From positions 62,001 through 126,000 of the forward strand of contig CAMAUX010000001.1 of assembly GCA_945861435.1 (NCBI GenBank): a stretch of 64,000 nt of DNA, given 5' to 3'. Under the pieces are notes generated by a model. It was not told where the DNA came from, did no database searches, and saw only the letters and a program-made list of their open reading frames with translations. This document shows, piece after piece, positions 27,955-35,506 of this stretch; position 1 is the stretch's first letter, and the number at the start of each line of letters is the position of its first letter. The position numbers were made by a program, and so were the translations under genes. The stretch comes from Chthoniobacter flavus. GTDB taxonomy: Bacteria; Verrucomicrobiota; Verrucomicrobiia; Chthoniobacterales; Chthoniobacteraceae.

Positions 27955-28029
27955 TCACTTCTTCGGTTCAGGCGTCAGGCTCTTGACCCATGCGAGGTTG
28001 AAGACGTCGTGGTTCCGGCTGGTGACGAG
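27955..28029 (-). pseudogene. C-terminal remnant of a sialidase-like propeller gene
   Basis: The last 24 codons plus TGA of a lost gene. The translation (LVTSRNHDVFNLAWVKSLTP...) matches the end of the FGE-sialidase fusion at 33.2 kb (LITSKDHYVSNLAWLKALPA...) residue for residue over most of its length. Nothing upstream continues the frame. It shows that a sialidase-like gene once lay directly before the SASA gene. Confidence 0.8.
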
Positions 28030-28361
28030 TTAGAAGCGTTTGTGCCTGAGCTTCCGTTGCAGGTAGCAGCGGCGCGGCACCCTCATTTCAAAGCTCATCC
28101 GCTGCCATGTCCCGCCAGTGAAGCCGCCGAGGTGACGTCCGTTCTTCGCCATGGCCATCACGTTTTTCTCGTTGAGCCCGCGCCCGTCACGTGAAATTGC
28201 ACGGGTTGTCTTCTCGAAACGGGTTTCTGGTGTCCTGATTCGGTGCGTTCCGTGCATTCGGTGGGCCGTTACGGCTTGGTGTTGAAAGCCTCCTCGTCTG
28301 TGCGGAAGGGCGCCGCGGTGCGCTGCAATGGTTCCCAGCTCAGACTAAGCTGCGGCGTCAG
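28030..28361. other. Gap between gene remnants
   Basis: Besides the two gene tails and a lone family 2 repeat arm at 28236-28262, the stretch 28030-28210 has no assignable content. A minus-strand frame there (75 codons, ending LQRKLRHKRF) has no family I recognise and directly joins a gene remnant, so it is probably more decayed sequence. Confidence 0.5.
28269..28319 (-). pseudogene. C-terminal remnant of a fourth SASA gene
   Basis: Sixteen codons plus TAA reading TAAPFRTDEEAFNTKP, almost the same as the end of SASA copy 3 (PAAPFRTDEEALNTKP). It lies in the 102-nt duplication 28217-28318. The rest of the gene is gone; a plus-strand gene starts 42 bases further on. Confidence 0.85.
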
Positions 28362-28883
28362 ATGGATTTGAAAACGGTACTCTTGGAACTAAACGCGATG
28401 GAGGCGGACGGCATTGTTGAGCGTTACGCTATTGGGGGTGCAGTCGGCGCGACGTTTTACCTCGAGCCGGTTGCCACTCTCGACGTGGACGTTTTTATCT
28501 CATTTCAGGCACGGCCGGGGAGTTTACTCATCAGTCCGCAGCCTGTGTTCAAATACCTCACTGAGCGCGGGGCGCGAGTGGAGGGTGAATACCTGATTAT
28601 CGCGGATTGGCCTGTTCGATTTCTTCCGCCCACTGGACCGCTGGTGGAGGAGGCGCTTGCGGAAGCGGTGCAAGTTGAGGTTGAGGAAATCAGAACGCGC
28701 GTTTTTACGGCTGAACATCTTGCCGCTATAGCCCTCCGAACACGCCGTCCAAAAAACAAAGCGCGACTGCTACAGTTTCTAGAGTCGGGTGTGTTGTCTG
28801 CGGAGCGATTACAGAACATTATTGAACGGCACGCACTCTCGGGAGTTTGGAGGAAATTTGAGCAGCAATTTCTACAATCATGA
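28362..28883 (+). CDS. Nucleotidyltransferase-fold protein (AbiEii-like group)
   Basis: A 173-residue protein and the only plus-strand gene pair in this part together with its partner. The text YAIGGAVGATFYLEPVATLDVDVFI (split after 20: YAIGGAVGATFYLEPVATLD, VDVFI) has the GG of the nucleotidyltransferase fold (residues 25-26) and the D-x-D metal pair (D41, D43). Proteins of this size and shape resemble the AbiEii-type toxins, which add nucleotides to tRNA or other targets. Its TGA overlaps the ATG of a 47-codon gene. A toxin-antitoxin or defence role is an inference from size, fold and pairing. Confidence 0.75.
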   Translation: MDLKTVLLELNAMEADGIVERYAIGGAVGATFYLEPVATLDVDVFISFQARPGSLLISPQPVFKYLTERGARVEGEYLIIADWPVRFLPPTGPLVEEALAEAVQVEVEEIRTRVFTAEHLAAIALRTRRPKNKARLLQFLESGVLSAERLQNIIERHALSGVWRKFEQQFLQS

Positions 28884-29023
28884 CCTTCGAAATCGCCCAG
28901 ATCATCGAGAGTAAACGGGCCCATCGGGCGCGGTTGGCAAAGCGCCCGATAGCTGAAAAGCTGCGGATTTTGGAGGAGTTGCGCAAGCGGGCCCTCGCAA
29001 TCGCGGCCAGTCGCAGAAAATGA
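28880..29023 (+). CDS. Small basic helical protein, partner of the nucleotidyltransferase
   Basis: A 47-residue ORF that starts in an ATGA overlap with the gene before. The sequence begins MTFEIAQIIESKRAHRARLA and is Arg/Lys/Ala/Leu-rich with heptad-like spacing (IAEKLRILEELRKRALAIAA), so one or two long helices are likely. No family is known to me. Tight coupling to the nucleotidyltransferase gene supports translation and a joint role, perhaps as its antitoxin or nucleic-acid-binding cofactor. Confidence 0.7.
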   Translation: MTFEIAQIIESKRAHRARLAKRPIAEKLRILEELRKRALAIAASRRK

Positions 29024-29194
29024 GTGCGCAGTGACGGCAGCAGAATCGCTTGAGTCGCACTCTGGAGTTCGCGCGCGCGGCATTGTCACGGGGCGCGCTC
29101 GAGCGCGAGTGCCGATGAAGCCCAAGCCCTGAAGGCGCTCGCCGTCACCCAGAGACCATTGGCGTGATGCTCCGGGTAACCGGCCCACTTCAGG

Positions 29195-30433
29195 TCATCG
29201 CCGTTGTTGTTGAACAGGGATGCGCGGCAGGCGGGGGATTTCGAGCGACGCGCCCGGGCTTGCTTCGGCAGCCTCGGACAGGCTGGCGAGTGGAATCACC
29301 GTCATCTCCGCGCTGTTGTTGTTCCAGAGTTCCCGACCGGTGCCGACGCGGGTGGATTTGTCACCGCTGTTCGAGTAGCCGACGTAGAGCTTGCCTTCAT
29401 GCTCCACCGCATACGGGTAGGAGAGCGCGGCACCTTTGTTCGATTCGCCGGGGCCGCCGGGAAACTCAGCGTGGCGGATGACGAACACTTTGCTGAAGAC
29501 GGATTCGCCCGGCCTGCTGACGGCGATGGTCAAAGGCGAGCGCCGTTTGCCACTGTCCGCAGTGGTGGTGCAGACGAGATAACGCTGTCCGGTGCTCAAG
29601 GTGCCACCGCTAGGCTTGCTGGTGGCCATCGGCAGATTGCTGGGGCGCATCTCACCCCAAGTGCGACCGTAGTCCTCGCTGGTGGCGACGAGCGCCTCCG
29701 CTCCGTCGCCGTAGCGCGAGAGGCTCGTGACCCGCTTGCCATTCACGATGACGGTGGACTCACCCCACATCTTCTTGAGGTCCTTCGCCTGCGGGATCGG
29801 CACCACATCCCAGCGGGTGAAATCTTCGCCGTGACTGATGGCGACGACGGCAGGGTCGCCCGCGCCGACCTTCAGCCCGGCCATGATCCAATTGCCATCC
29901 TCCATCTTCTGCGGCTCCTGCATGGGCCAGAAGCCGTCTTCGATCACCTTGCCCTTCGACTGCCATTGCTGTGTCGCTTCATCGAGCACATACGCCCGAG
30001 TGTGAACGCTCTGCATCGTGCCGATGTAGGCTCCATGAAATGCCCACAGCGTTCCCTTGTGCGAAAGGAATGCACCATGGCTCACCCCGACAGGGCCTTC
30101 GCCTGCGTCCATCGTGCGCACCTCGCTCCATGTCCTGCCATCGTCATCGCTCACACAAAACCGAGCCTCCTCCGTGTCGGTGTTTTCGCCGCCTTTGTTG
30201 TGGCCGAAGGAGGCGTAGAGCCGGCCCTTGTGAAAGCAAAGCGCCACGCCATGCAGGAAACGGTAGCCGTCCTTGTGGAACTCGTAAGGCTTGATGACGG
30301 AGAACCGCGCGTCCTGTAGCCCCGGAAGTTCAGCGGTTTTGAGCAAAGGCACACGCTCATCCCAGAGCGGCGCGTTAGGTTCCGCAGCAATCAAGGAAGT
30401 GGCAGCGAGGAAGAGCGTGAGGGCGAGTTTCAT
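29195..30433 (-). CDS. Secreted sialidase-like (BNR) propeller protein
   Basis: A 412-residue protein with signal MKLALTLFLAATSLIAAEP. Asp-box repeats are visible (SDDDGRTWSEV, SEDYGRTWGEM), and the pattern of a six-bladed sialidase-like propeller covers the whole length. Arg residues of a true exo-sialidase triad cannot be assigned with confidence, so the substrate may be another glycan. It is convergent with the nucleotidyltransferase pair, 171 bases away. Confidence 0.85.
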   Translation of the reverse strand: MKLALTLFLAATSLIAAEPNAPLWDERVPLLKTAELPGLQDARFSVIKPYEFHKDGYRFLHGVALCFHKGRLYASFGHNKGGENTDTEEARFCVSDDDGRTWSEVRTMDAGEGPVGVSHGAFLSHKGTLWAFHGAYIGTMQSVHTRAYVLDEATQQWQSKGKVIEDGFWPMQEPQKMEDGNWIMAGLKVGAGDPAVVAISHGEDFTRWDVVPIPQAKDLKKMWGESTVIVNGKRVTSLSRYGDGAEALVATSEDYGRTWGEMRPSNLPMATSKPSGGTLSTGQRYLVCTTTADSGKRRSPLTIAVSRPGESVFSKVFVIRHAEFPGGPGESNKGAALSYPYAVEHEGKLYVGYSNSGDKSTRVGTGRELWNNNSAEMTVIPLASLSEAAEASPGASLEIPRLPRIPVQQQRR

Positions 30434-30839
30434 GATGGAGGACAGTTTGTAAAAGGGTAATGACGATTGTGGTCCTCAGGCCTTCAAAAGGATCACCCTC
30501 AGAGAACGAACTTCTTGTGGGTAAAATAGTCGCCCCCCCCTGCAAGCCAGCCCGCTTTTCCTGCCTTCTGTTCGATGTTGTGGGGACGCGGCGCTGGTGT
30601 GTCTTCCAACCTGGCGTCGGGGGCTTCGCGTGAGAGCGGTGTGATGGGGTGTGATGGGGTGTGATGGGGTGTGATGGGGTGTGATGCTGCGCGGGATCCG
30701 AATGGAGCTGCTCCCTCCAAAAGTGAAGTCGGACGACCTTCCGCCATGCAGCGCCTACTCCGGGGAGCTCAGATTCTGGAGTTCAACCTCAGCGATGGAT
30801 CCCTTGAAGGAAGGACGCCTCCCAGCTAAGATCCACCCC
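30434..30839. other. Gap with tandem repeat, no gene
   Basis: A 406-base region between divergent genes. Apart from the 10-bp tandem repeat at 30641-30686 nothing is assignable. A minus-strand frame of 82 codons runs over the tandem repeat and is His/Pro/Thr-rich because of it; I do not call it. Confidence 0.6.
30641..30686. repeat. 10-bp tandem repeat (GTGATGGGGT), 4.6 copies
   Basis: Four exact copies of GTGATGGGGT followed by GTGATG. Exactness shows recent slippage. Confidence 0.95.
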
Positions 30840-31052
30840 ATGAGCGAGATCGTCTTCGAGGTGAGAGAAGACGAGGGCGTCGGCGGTTTCCACGCGGCTG
30901 CATTGGGGTATGGGATTCATACACAGGGCGACACTCTGGAAGAACTTCGGGCAATGGTCCGGGATGCGGTGGATTGTTATTTTGATGGAACGCAGGAGGC
31001 GCCGCGGATGATTCGGCTGCACTTCGTCCGCGATGAGGTCCTAGCCCGATGA
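30840..31052 (+). CDS. hicB: HicB-like antitoxin-type protein
   Basis: A 70-residue protein (MSEIVFEVREDEGVGGFHAA...) with the partial RNase-H-like HicB fold: FEVREDEGVGGFHAAALG, then GDTLEELRAMVRDAVDCYFD. It has no C-terminal DNA-binding part, as in the short HicB class. Its TGA overlaps the ATG of a frame starting MRTPRDVDGPQL, a typical HicA start, but the rest of HicA is missing. The antitoxin is thus probably an orphan. I chose the ATG 15 codons inside the longer frame because it fits the family start. Confidence 0.75.
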   Translation: MSEIVFEVREDEGVGGFHAAALGYGIHTQGDTLEELRAMVRDAVDCYFDGTQEAPRMIRLHFVRDEVLAR

Positions 31053-31084
31053 GGACCCCGCGGGATGTGGACGGGCCACAACTC
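31049..31084 (+). pseudogene. 5' stub of hicA
   Basis: Twelve codons reading MRTPRDVDGPQL, like the start of HicA toxins (M-x-x-P-R-D-V-S-G-x-x-L), in an ATGA overlap with hicB. Downstream the frame stays open to 31312 but contains none of the HicA dsRBD-like core (no G-S-H-x-x). The identity rests on a short match and on the position next to hicB. Confidence 0.4.
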
Positions 31085-31265
31085 TTTGAGGATCTGCTGC
31101 TGAAGATCGACCTCCAGCCACGGGATCGCGTTCCAGATGCCGTCTGGTGGTGGGGTGGGCTTGGATGCTGCAGGCGTGATTGGGGGTCTGGGAGGTTTCC
31201 GAACACGATTGTCCTCAGCGTGCCGATGACTCATCGCGACGCATCAGTGAATGATTCGCCTGCGG

Positions 31266-31574
31266 TCACGGTGCGGCTGCCGGTTCATGGGCGATGTAGT
31301 CAATCTCCATGAACTCGGCGACTTCGGGCAGCCAGCGTTCCTGCACAAAGCCCACATGGTCGGGATGGTCGCTGTATTGCTGATATACAGCCGCATCCGC
31401 GAACTCCATGGAGAGGCCGAAGGTGAAGGGGTTTTTGGCGCTGACCTGCCGCAGGCACTCGAATCGTTCCACGCCAGGGATGCGCGCGAGATCGCTCGCA
31501 GCTTTGAGGAAATTCAGTTCGGCAGCCGAAGCGGCGGGATGCTTGAGGCGGAAGACCACGGTGTGGCGGATCAT
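31266..31574 (-). CDS. Dabb (stress-responsive A/B barrel) family protein
   Basis: A 102-residue cytoplasmic protein starting MIRHTVVFRLKH, the normal Dabb start, with VERFECLRQVSAKNPFTFGL and YQQYSDHPDHVGFVQERWLP. The family forms small dimeric ferredoxin-like barrels; most members have no known reaction. It has no signal peptide, unlike its neighbours. The open frame upstream (65 more codons) is not family sequence. Confidence 0.9.
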   Translation of the reverse strand: MIRHTVVFRLKHPAASAAELNFLKAASDLARIPGVERFECLRQVSAKNPFTFGLSMEFADAAVYQQYSDHPDHVGFVQERWLPEVAEFMEIDYIAHEPAAAP

Positions 31575-31728
31575 GGGCGGGTGGAAAGAGTGAGGGGTTG
31601 TTTCATGGCGAAGCTGCATCATCTGTGGGGCGGGCTTTCTAGCGTCATTCCCTTTCCGGTTGCGTGCGGGGTCCTGCGGCCCTTTGTGGCGGGGCGAAGG
31701 CGGGCGATTTCCTCTGTGGAGATGGGGT

Positions 31729-33195
31729 TTATTGAGCCGGGATGAAGCGGATGGAGAACAGGTCTGCATCGCTCATTTCGAAACGGAGCCGCACGGGTTT
31801 GCCCGTGAATGCAGCGAGGTCCGGAGCGCTCTTCCAACCGACGGTGCGCGCGATGTGATCGCCCCAGATCGGTTCGCAATCGTCGAGTGTGAAGCCGGGA
31901 ATGGCATTGCCGCCGGCGTTCTGGATTTCCACGCGCATCTGACCTGCAGCGCTGGTGGAGTAATTGATCTCGAGCTTGCTGCCGGTGAAGGTGAAGGGTT
32001 TGGTGACGAACTCGCCGCCTGCCAGCGGTGCGTGGACGGAGACAAAGCCGTCGAGTCGGAGTGCGTAGCGGCGGCCACCGGTGAGGAAGAGGGACATCTC
32101 GGCATCGCCGGTCTGATGGATGCCGATGGCCGCGTAGTTTGCGCGGTCGGCCCAGCCCTCCTTGCCGATGCCCGGACGGATGAAGCTCTCGGTGAATTCG
32201 CGATGAAACACGTCGGCGCCACGGGTGCTCATGAAGAGGATGTCCGTGGCGGCGCCGCGCTTGTCCATGAACCGCGTGGGGGTGGCGATGTAGATGTGTG
32301 GTGCTCGGAAATAAGGCTGCGTGCAGCTGGTGTAGAGATGCTCGCCCGGCAGGTTCACATCGATCTCGACGAAAGGGGTCCAGTGGATGAAGTCGGTGGA
32401 GGTGGTGCGCGCGATGCCGCGGCAGCCCTTGATGAAACGGCGGAAGTAACAGATGTAAGCGTGCTCGGACTCGCTCCAGAACGCGTAGTTCTGCGAGTCG
32501 AAGTACTTGCCCCATTCCTCGGGAACAATGGGTTCGTCGCGCAGTTTTTTCCAATGGATGCCGTCGGGTGAGGCGAAGGCTTTGAGGCCGCCGGGGCCGC
32601 GTTTCTCACGCACGGCGAGTTGGTGGGGTTGGTAGGAGATACCACCGAGCGCCTTGTATTTTTCCGCGGGTGGCACGCCGGGTTTGGTGTCGATGAAGGG
32701 CGTGAAGTTATGGTTCACGAGGAACTCATTCATGAGAACGATGTTGCCTTGGGGGAAGGTGTCGTGCGCGAAGAGGCCGAGGCTGGGGAGCGTCCAGTGG
32801 ATGGCATCTCTGCTCTCGGCGTAGAGCGTGACCTCGCCTGCATGGTACTGCTCGAGACCTTTCTTCCACGTGTTGCCCGGGATGGTGTCGCCCCGGTAGT
32901 AGAACTGGAATTTGTCGTCCGCCTTGAGGACGGTGGCGTAATGGCCGTTTGGGCGGGGCGGAGCGACGGGCGGCATCCACTGCGGCTCATGGAGTTTCAG
33001 CGTGGTGTTCTTCAGGTCGCTGACGAGGAACCGATCTACGAAAAGCTCACGGCGTGAGCCGATGTCTGGTGTGTCGGCGGCCTGCGAAGCGTGCACGAAC
33101 GGAAGCAGGAGGATGCTGAGGAGGAGGCGGAGCGAGCAGAGGCGCTGGCGCGGGCGCTTAAGTGACTCTTGGGTGATCGGCCGGGAAACGGCCAT
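31729..33195 (-). CDS. Secreted five-bladed-propeller glycosidase-like protein (GH32/43/130-like)
   Basis: A 488-residue protein (signal core RLLLSILLLPFVHASQAAD). It opens with RRELFVDRFLVSD, typical of a PVC family annotated as glycosyl-hydrolase-like, followed by blades with S-x-D-x-x-x-W (ESRDAIHWTLP, ASPDGIHWKKL, TSTDFIHWTPF). A C-terminal sandwich (FTFTGSKLEINYSTSAAG) follows from ~380. The fold suggests action on beta-fructosides, arabinans or mannosides, but catalytic acids cannot be fixed. It starts 46 bases after the FGE-sialidase gene and is probably co-transcribed. Confidence 0.75.
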   Translation of the reverse strand: MAVSRPITQESLKRPRQRLCSLRLLLSILLLPFVHASQAADTPDIGSRRELFVDRFLVSDLKNTTLKLHEPQWMPPVAPPRPNGHYATVLKADDKFQFYYRGDTIPGNTWKKGLEQYHAGEVTLYAESRDAIHWTLPSLGLFAHDTFPQGNIVLMNEFLVNHNFTPFIDTKPGVPPAEKYKALGGISYQPHQLAVREKRGPGGLKAFASPDGIHWKKLRDEPIVPEEWGKYFDSQNYAFWSESEHAYICYFRRFIKGCRGIARTTSTDFIHWTPFVEIDVNLPGEHLYTSCTQPYFRAPHIYIATPTRFMDKRGAATDILFMSTRGADVFHREFTESFIRPGIGKEGWADRANYAAIGIHQTGDAEMSLFLTGGRRYALRLDGFVSVHAPLAGGEFVTKPFTFTGSKLEINYSTSAAGQMRVEIQNAGGNAIPGFTLDDCEPIWGDHIARTVGWKSAPDLAAFTGKPVRLRFEMSDADLFSIRFIPAQ

Positions 33196-33241
33196 GGTGG
33201 TTGATTGGGGGGGGATGTGCATCACAGGGGGCTGGGTGGGT

Positions 33242-35374
33242 TCAATTCTTCGGTGCAGCCGGCAGCGCTTTGAGCCATGCGAGGTTGGAGACGTAGTGAT
33301 CTTTGCTCGTGATGAGCTGGATGCGGCCGTCGCGGGACTGGGTGAGGGCGAGGTAGCCGTTGGTGTCGGCGGTGGTCTTGCCTTCGAGAGCGATGAGGCG
33401 GCGGTCGGGCCAAGTCCTGCCTTCGTCGTAGCTGACGGCGGCGTAGAGGCCGATGCCGGTGTATTCGCCTCCGGTGGATTGAAAGGGGAGACCCTTGCGC
33501 TCGTTCTTTGGCGTGCGGGCTTGATCAGTGAAAGAGCAGAGAAGGATGGGGCCTTCTTTCAGCCGCAGCATGGCGGGCCGCTGCGTGTTGCTGACCACGG
33601 GGAACTCGCTGCTGTCCCACTGCCATGTTTCGCCCAAGTCGCTGGAGTAACTGGCGGGCATCTTGAGGTGGAAACGTTGTTGCGCGGGTTCCTCCGGCGA
33701 GAGGCGCGCATAGGCCATGAGACGTCCGTCGGCGAGTTCGACGATGGGCGAATGAATGCCCGCAATGAAGGGGCCTTTGCCTCCGGGTCGAATGTCATCC
33801 GATCCTCGGCGATGCCGCCCGGTTTCGCGCCATGTCCTGCCGTTGTCGCGGCTGATCGAGAGGCCCGAAAAGTCGAATGGGATGGCGATGACGCCCTCCT
33901 TGGTGCGGATGGGATTACCGGCGGACTCGCCGTGTGAGCGCATCACTTCCGCCTTGGACCAGGTCGCGCCGTTGTCGGTGGAACGGCGGATCAAGATATC
34001 GCCATGCTGGCGGCCCTCGACGATGTGGAAGATCGTCTGGTCGCCGTCCCACCAGATCTTGGGGGCGTGATCGTTCACGTCCTGTGCATCCCAGAAAGGC
34101 GAGGCGGGTTCCCATTCCATGGCGCCGAAGCGCAGGCGCGAGGCGGCGTTGGCGGTGGTGAGGTCGGTCTCGCCCAGCGTGGAGAACCAGACGGCGAGCA
34201 GATCGCCATTCGGGCATTCGGTGATGGACGGGCTGTGATTCTGGCTGATGAACACCGGGCCGACTGCGCCATCCGGGATGCGGACGAAGGGCTTCGGCCC
34301 CTCGAAGAACGGCATGGTGGGAGAGGGCGGTTGAAGCTTTGGCACGGTCTGGCTGACGTTCTGTGCATTCAGCGGTGGCGCGGCAACGGGCAACGGTTTG
34401 CCTTTCGGCAACTCGCCCTGCACGACGCGGAATCCGATGCGTTCACTCGCGGAGTTCGTCACCCACGAGCCGCGATTCGCGGAGCGGAGGAAGCGGATCA
34501 TGGAGGAATGGAACCCGCCGCGGAAGACGCGGCAGTCGCCATCGGCGCGGCCGAGGGGTTCGGTCTGCGGGCCGTTTTCGTAGGGCCCGTACCAGTCGCT
34601 GCACCATTCGGCGAGGTTGCCGTGCATGTCGTGGAGTCCCCATGGATTCGGGGTTTTTCGCGCCACGCGCAACGATCCCGCACCAGTGGATTTCGACTCC
34701 TTCTGCGGGTGATCGAGACCGAGGATCTGACCCTGCTTCAAGCTCGCGCCGGGTTTCCCGGGAGTTCGCCAGTCGTACTCGCGCGGCATGGGTCCTGGCG
34801 GGAAATACACGCCGCGGAGGTTTTCCTCACTGAACCATTTTTGGTGGCCGTCCGGCAGCGTGTCGCCGGTATGGAAGAGCGTTTTGGTGCCGGCGCGGCA
34901 GGCGTATTCCCACTCGGCCTCGGTGGGCAGTCGGTAGGTCGTGCCTTCTTTTTTTGAAAGCCATTCGCAGAAGGCGACGGCCTTTTCCCACGTGACACCG
35001 CTGGCTGCGTCGTCATCCGCGGGCTTCGACTTTGGATCGCTCGTTTTGAAGCCGGGATCAAACTGGCGATACTGCGCCACGGTGACCTCGGTGACGCCCA
35101 TCATGAACGGCTTCGTGATGGTGACTTGGTGCGCCGGTTTCTCATCGAAGTCGATCCGGTCGATGTCCTTGTGCATCTCACCAAAGCGCTTCTGCCGCAG
35201 GTAATCCTCCATGGGCGGTCCGTCCTGTCCCATCGTGAAAGAGCCCGCTGGGATGGGAACGAGCTGGATGCCGATGGAGTTGGTGCTGGCGATGGGCTCG
35301 GCGGTCTTACCCACGGAACGCACCGAAGACACGGAAAGGAGAAGGGGAATGAGGAGGGTGAGGGGCTGTTTCAT
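33242..35374 (-). CDS. Fusion of FGE-sulfatase-type domain and sialidase-like propeller
   Basis: A 710-residue exported protein in two parts. Residues ~30-315 are a formylglycine-generating-enzyme-like domain (VPIPAGSFTMGQDG, TEVTVAQYRQFDP, YRLPTEAEWEYACRAG, NPWGLHDMHGNLAEWCSDWY, RVFRGGFHSS). Residues ~350-710 are a sialidase/BNR propeller (STDNGATWSKAEV, SRDNGRTWRETG, SSDLGETWQWD, SYDEGRTWPDR). The FGE-like part lacks the two catalytic Cys pattern that I can verify, so it may be a non-enzymatic C-type-lectin-like domain. The start at 35374 and signal MKQPLTLLIPLLLSVSSV lie in an inverted-repeat element (35310-35402). Confidence 0.88.
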   Translation of the reverse strand: MKQPLTLLIPLLLSVSSVRSVGKTAEPIASTNSIGIQLVPIPAGSFTMGQDGPPMEDYLRQKRFGEMHKDIDRIDFDEKPAHQVTITKPFMMGVTEVTVAQYRQFDPGFKTSDPKSKPADDDAASGVTWEKAVAFCEWLSKKEGTTYRLPTEAEWEYACRAGTKTLFHTGDTLPDGHQKWFSEENLRGVYFPPGPMPREYDWRTPGKPGASLKQGQILGLDHPQKESKSTGAGSLRVARKTPNPWGLHDMHGNLAEWCSDWYGPYENGPQTEPLGRADGDCRVFRGGFHSSMIRFLRSANRGSWVTNSASERIGFRVVQGELPKGKPLPVAAPPLNAQNVSQTVPKLQPPSPTMPFFEGPKPFVRIPDGAVGPVFISQNHSPSITECPNGDLLAVWFSTLGETDLTTANAASRLRFGAMEWEPASPFWDAQDVNDHAPKIWWDGDQTIFHIVEGRQHGDILIRRSTDNGATWSKAEVMRSHGESAGNPIRTKEGVIAIPFDFSGLSISRDNGRTWRETGRHRRGSDDIRPGGKGPFIAGIHSPIVELADGRLMAYARLSPEEPAQQRFHLKMPASYSSDLGETWQWDSSEFPVVSNTQRPAMLRLKEGPILLCSFTDQARTPKNERKGLPFQSTGGEYTGIGLYAAVSYDEGRTWPDRRLIALEGKTTADTNGYLALTQSRDGRIQLITSKDHYVSNLAWLKALPAAPKN

Positions 35375-35402
35375 GGTCGGTGTGTTCAGTGCGTTCCGTG
35401 GG
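35310..35402. repeat. Inverted-repeat element, family 2 (full copy B)
   Basis: Arms 35310-35336 and 35376-35402 (27 nt each, 23 of 27 pair) around a 39-nt purine-rich loop that ends in the start codon of the FGE-sialidase fusion. The left arm encodes SVSSVRSVG of its signal peptide. Same size and layout as copy A at 25241-25333. Confidence 0.85.
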
Positions 35403-35443
35403 CTGCTGCGCATGGATAAAGCGGAGCCACGGATGGGAGTTGG

Positions 35444-35470
35444 CCCACTGAATGCACGGACGGCACGGAA
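35444..35470. repeat. Family 2 solo arm
   Basis: A 27-nt arm of three 9-mers (CCCACTGAA first), followed by a G/A-rich stretch like the loop of the full copies, but no second arm. It lies between the fusion gene and the DUF1501 stop. Confidence 0.65.
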
Positions 35471-35506
35471 ACGAGGAGGGGGGTGGCGATCCTCATGGAT
35501 GCTTTG

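Noticed and set aside
29024-29194. Text NNNGDDLKWAGYPEHH in another frame beyond the sialidase stop
   Set aside because: It could be a frameshifted tail, but the sialidase already has a full propeller and I know no family with this ending.
30499-30747. An 82-codon minus-strand frame over the 10-bp repeat
   Set aside because: The His/Pro/Thr-rich text comes from the tandem repeat; there is no family or ribosome site.
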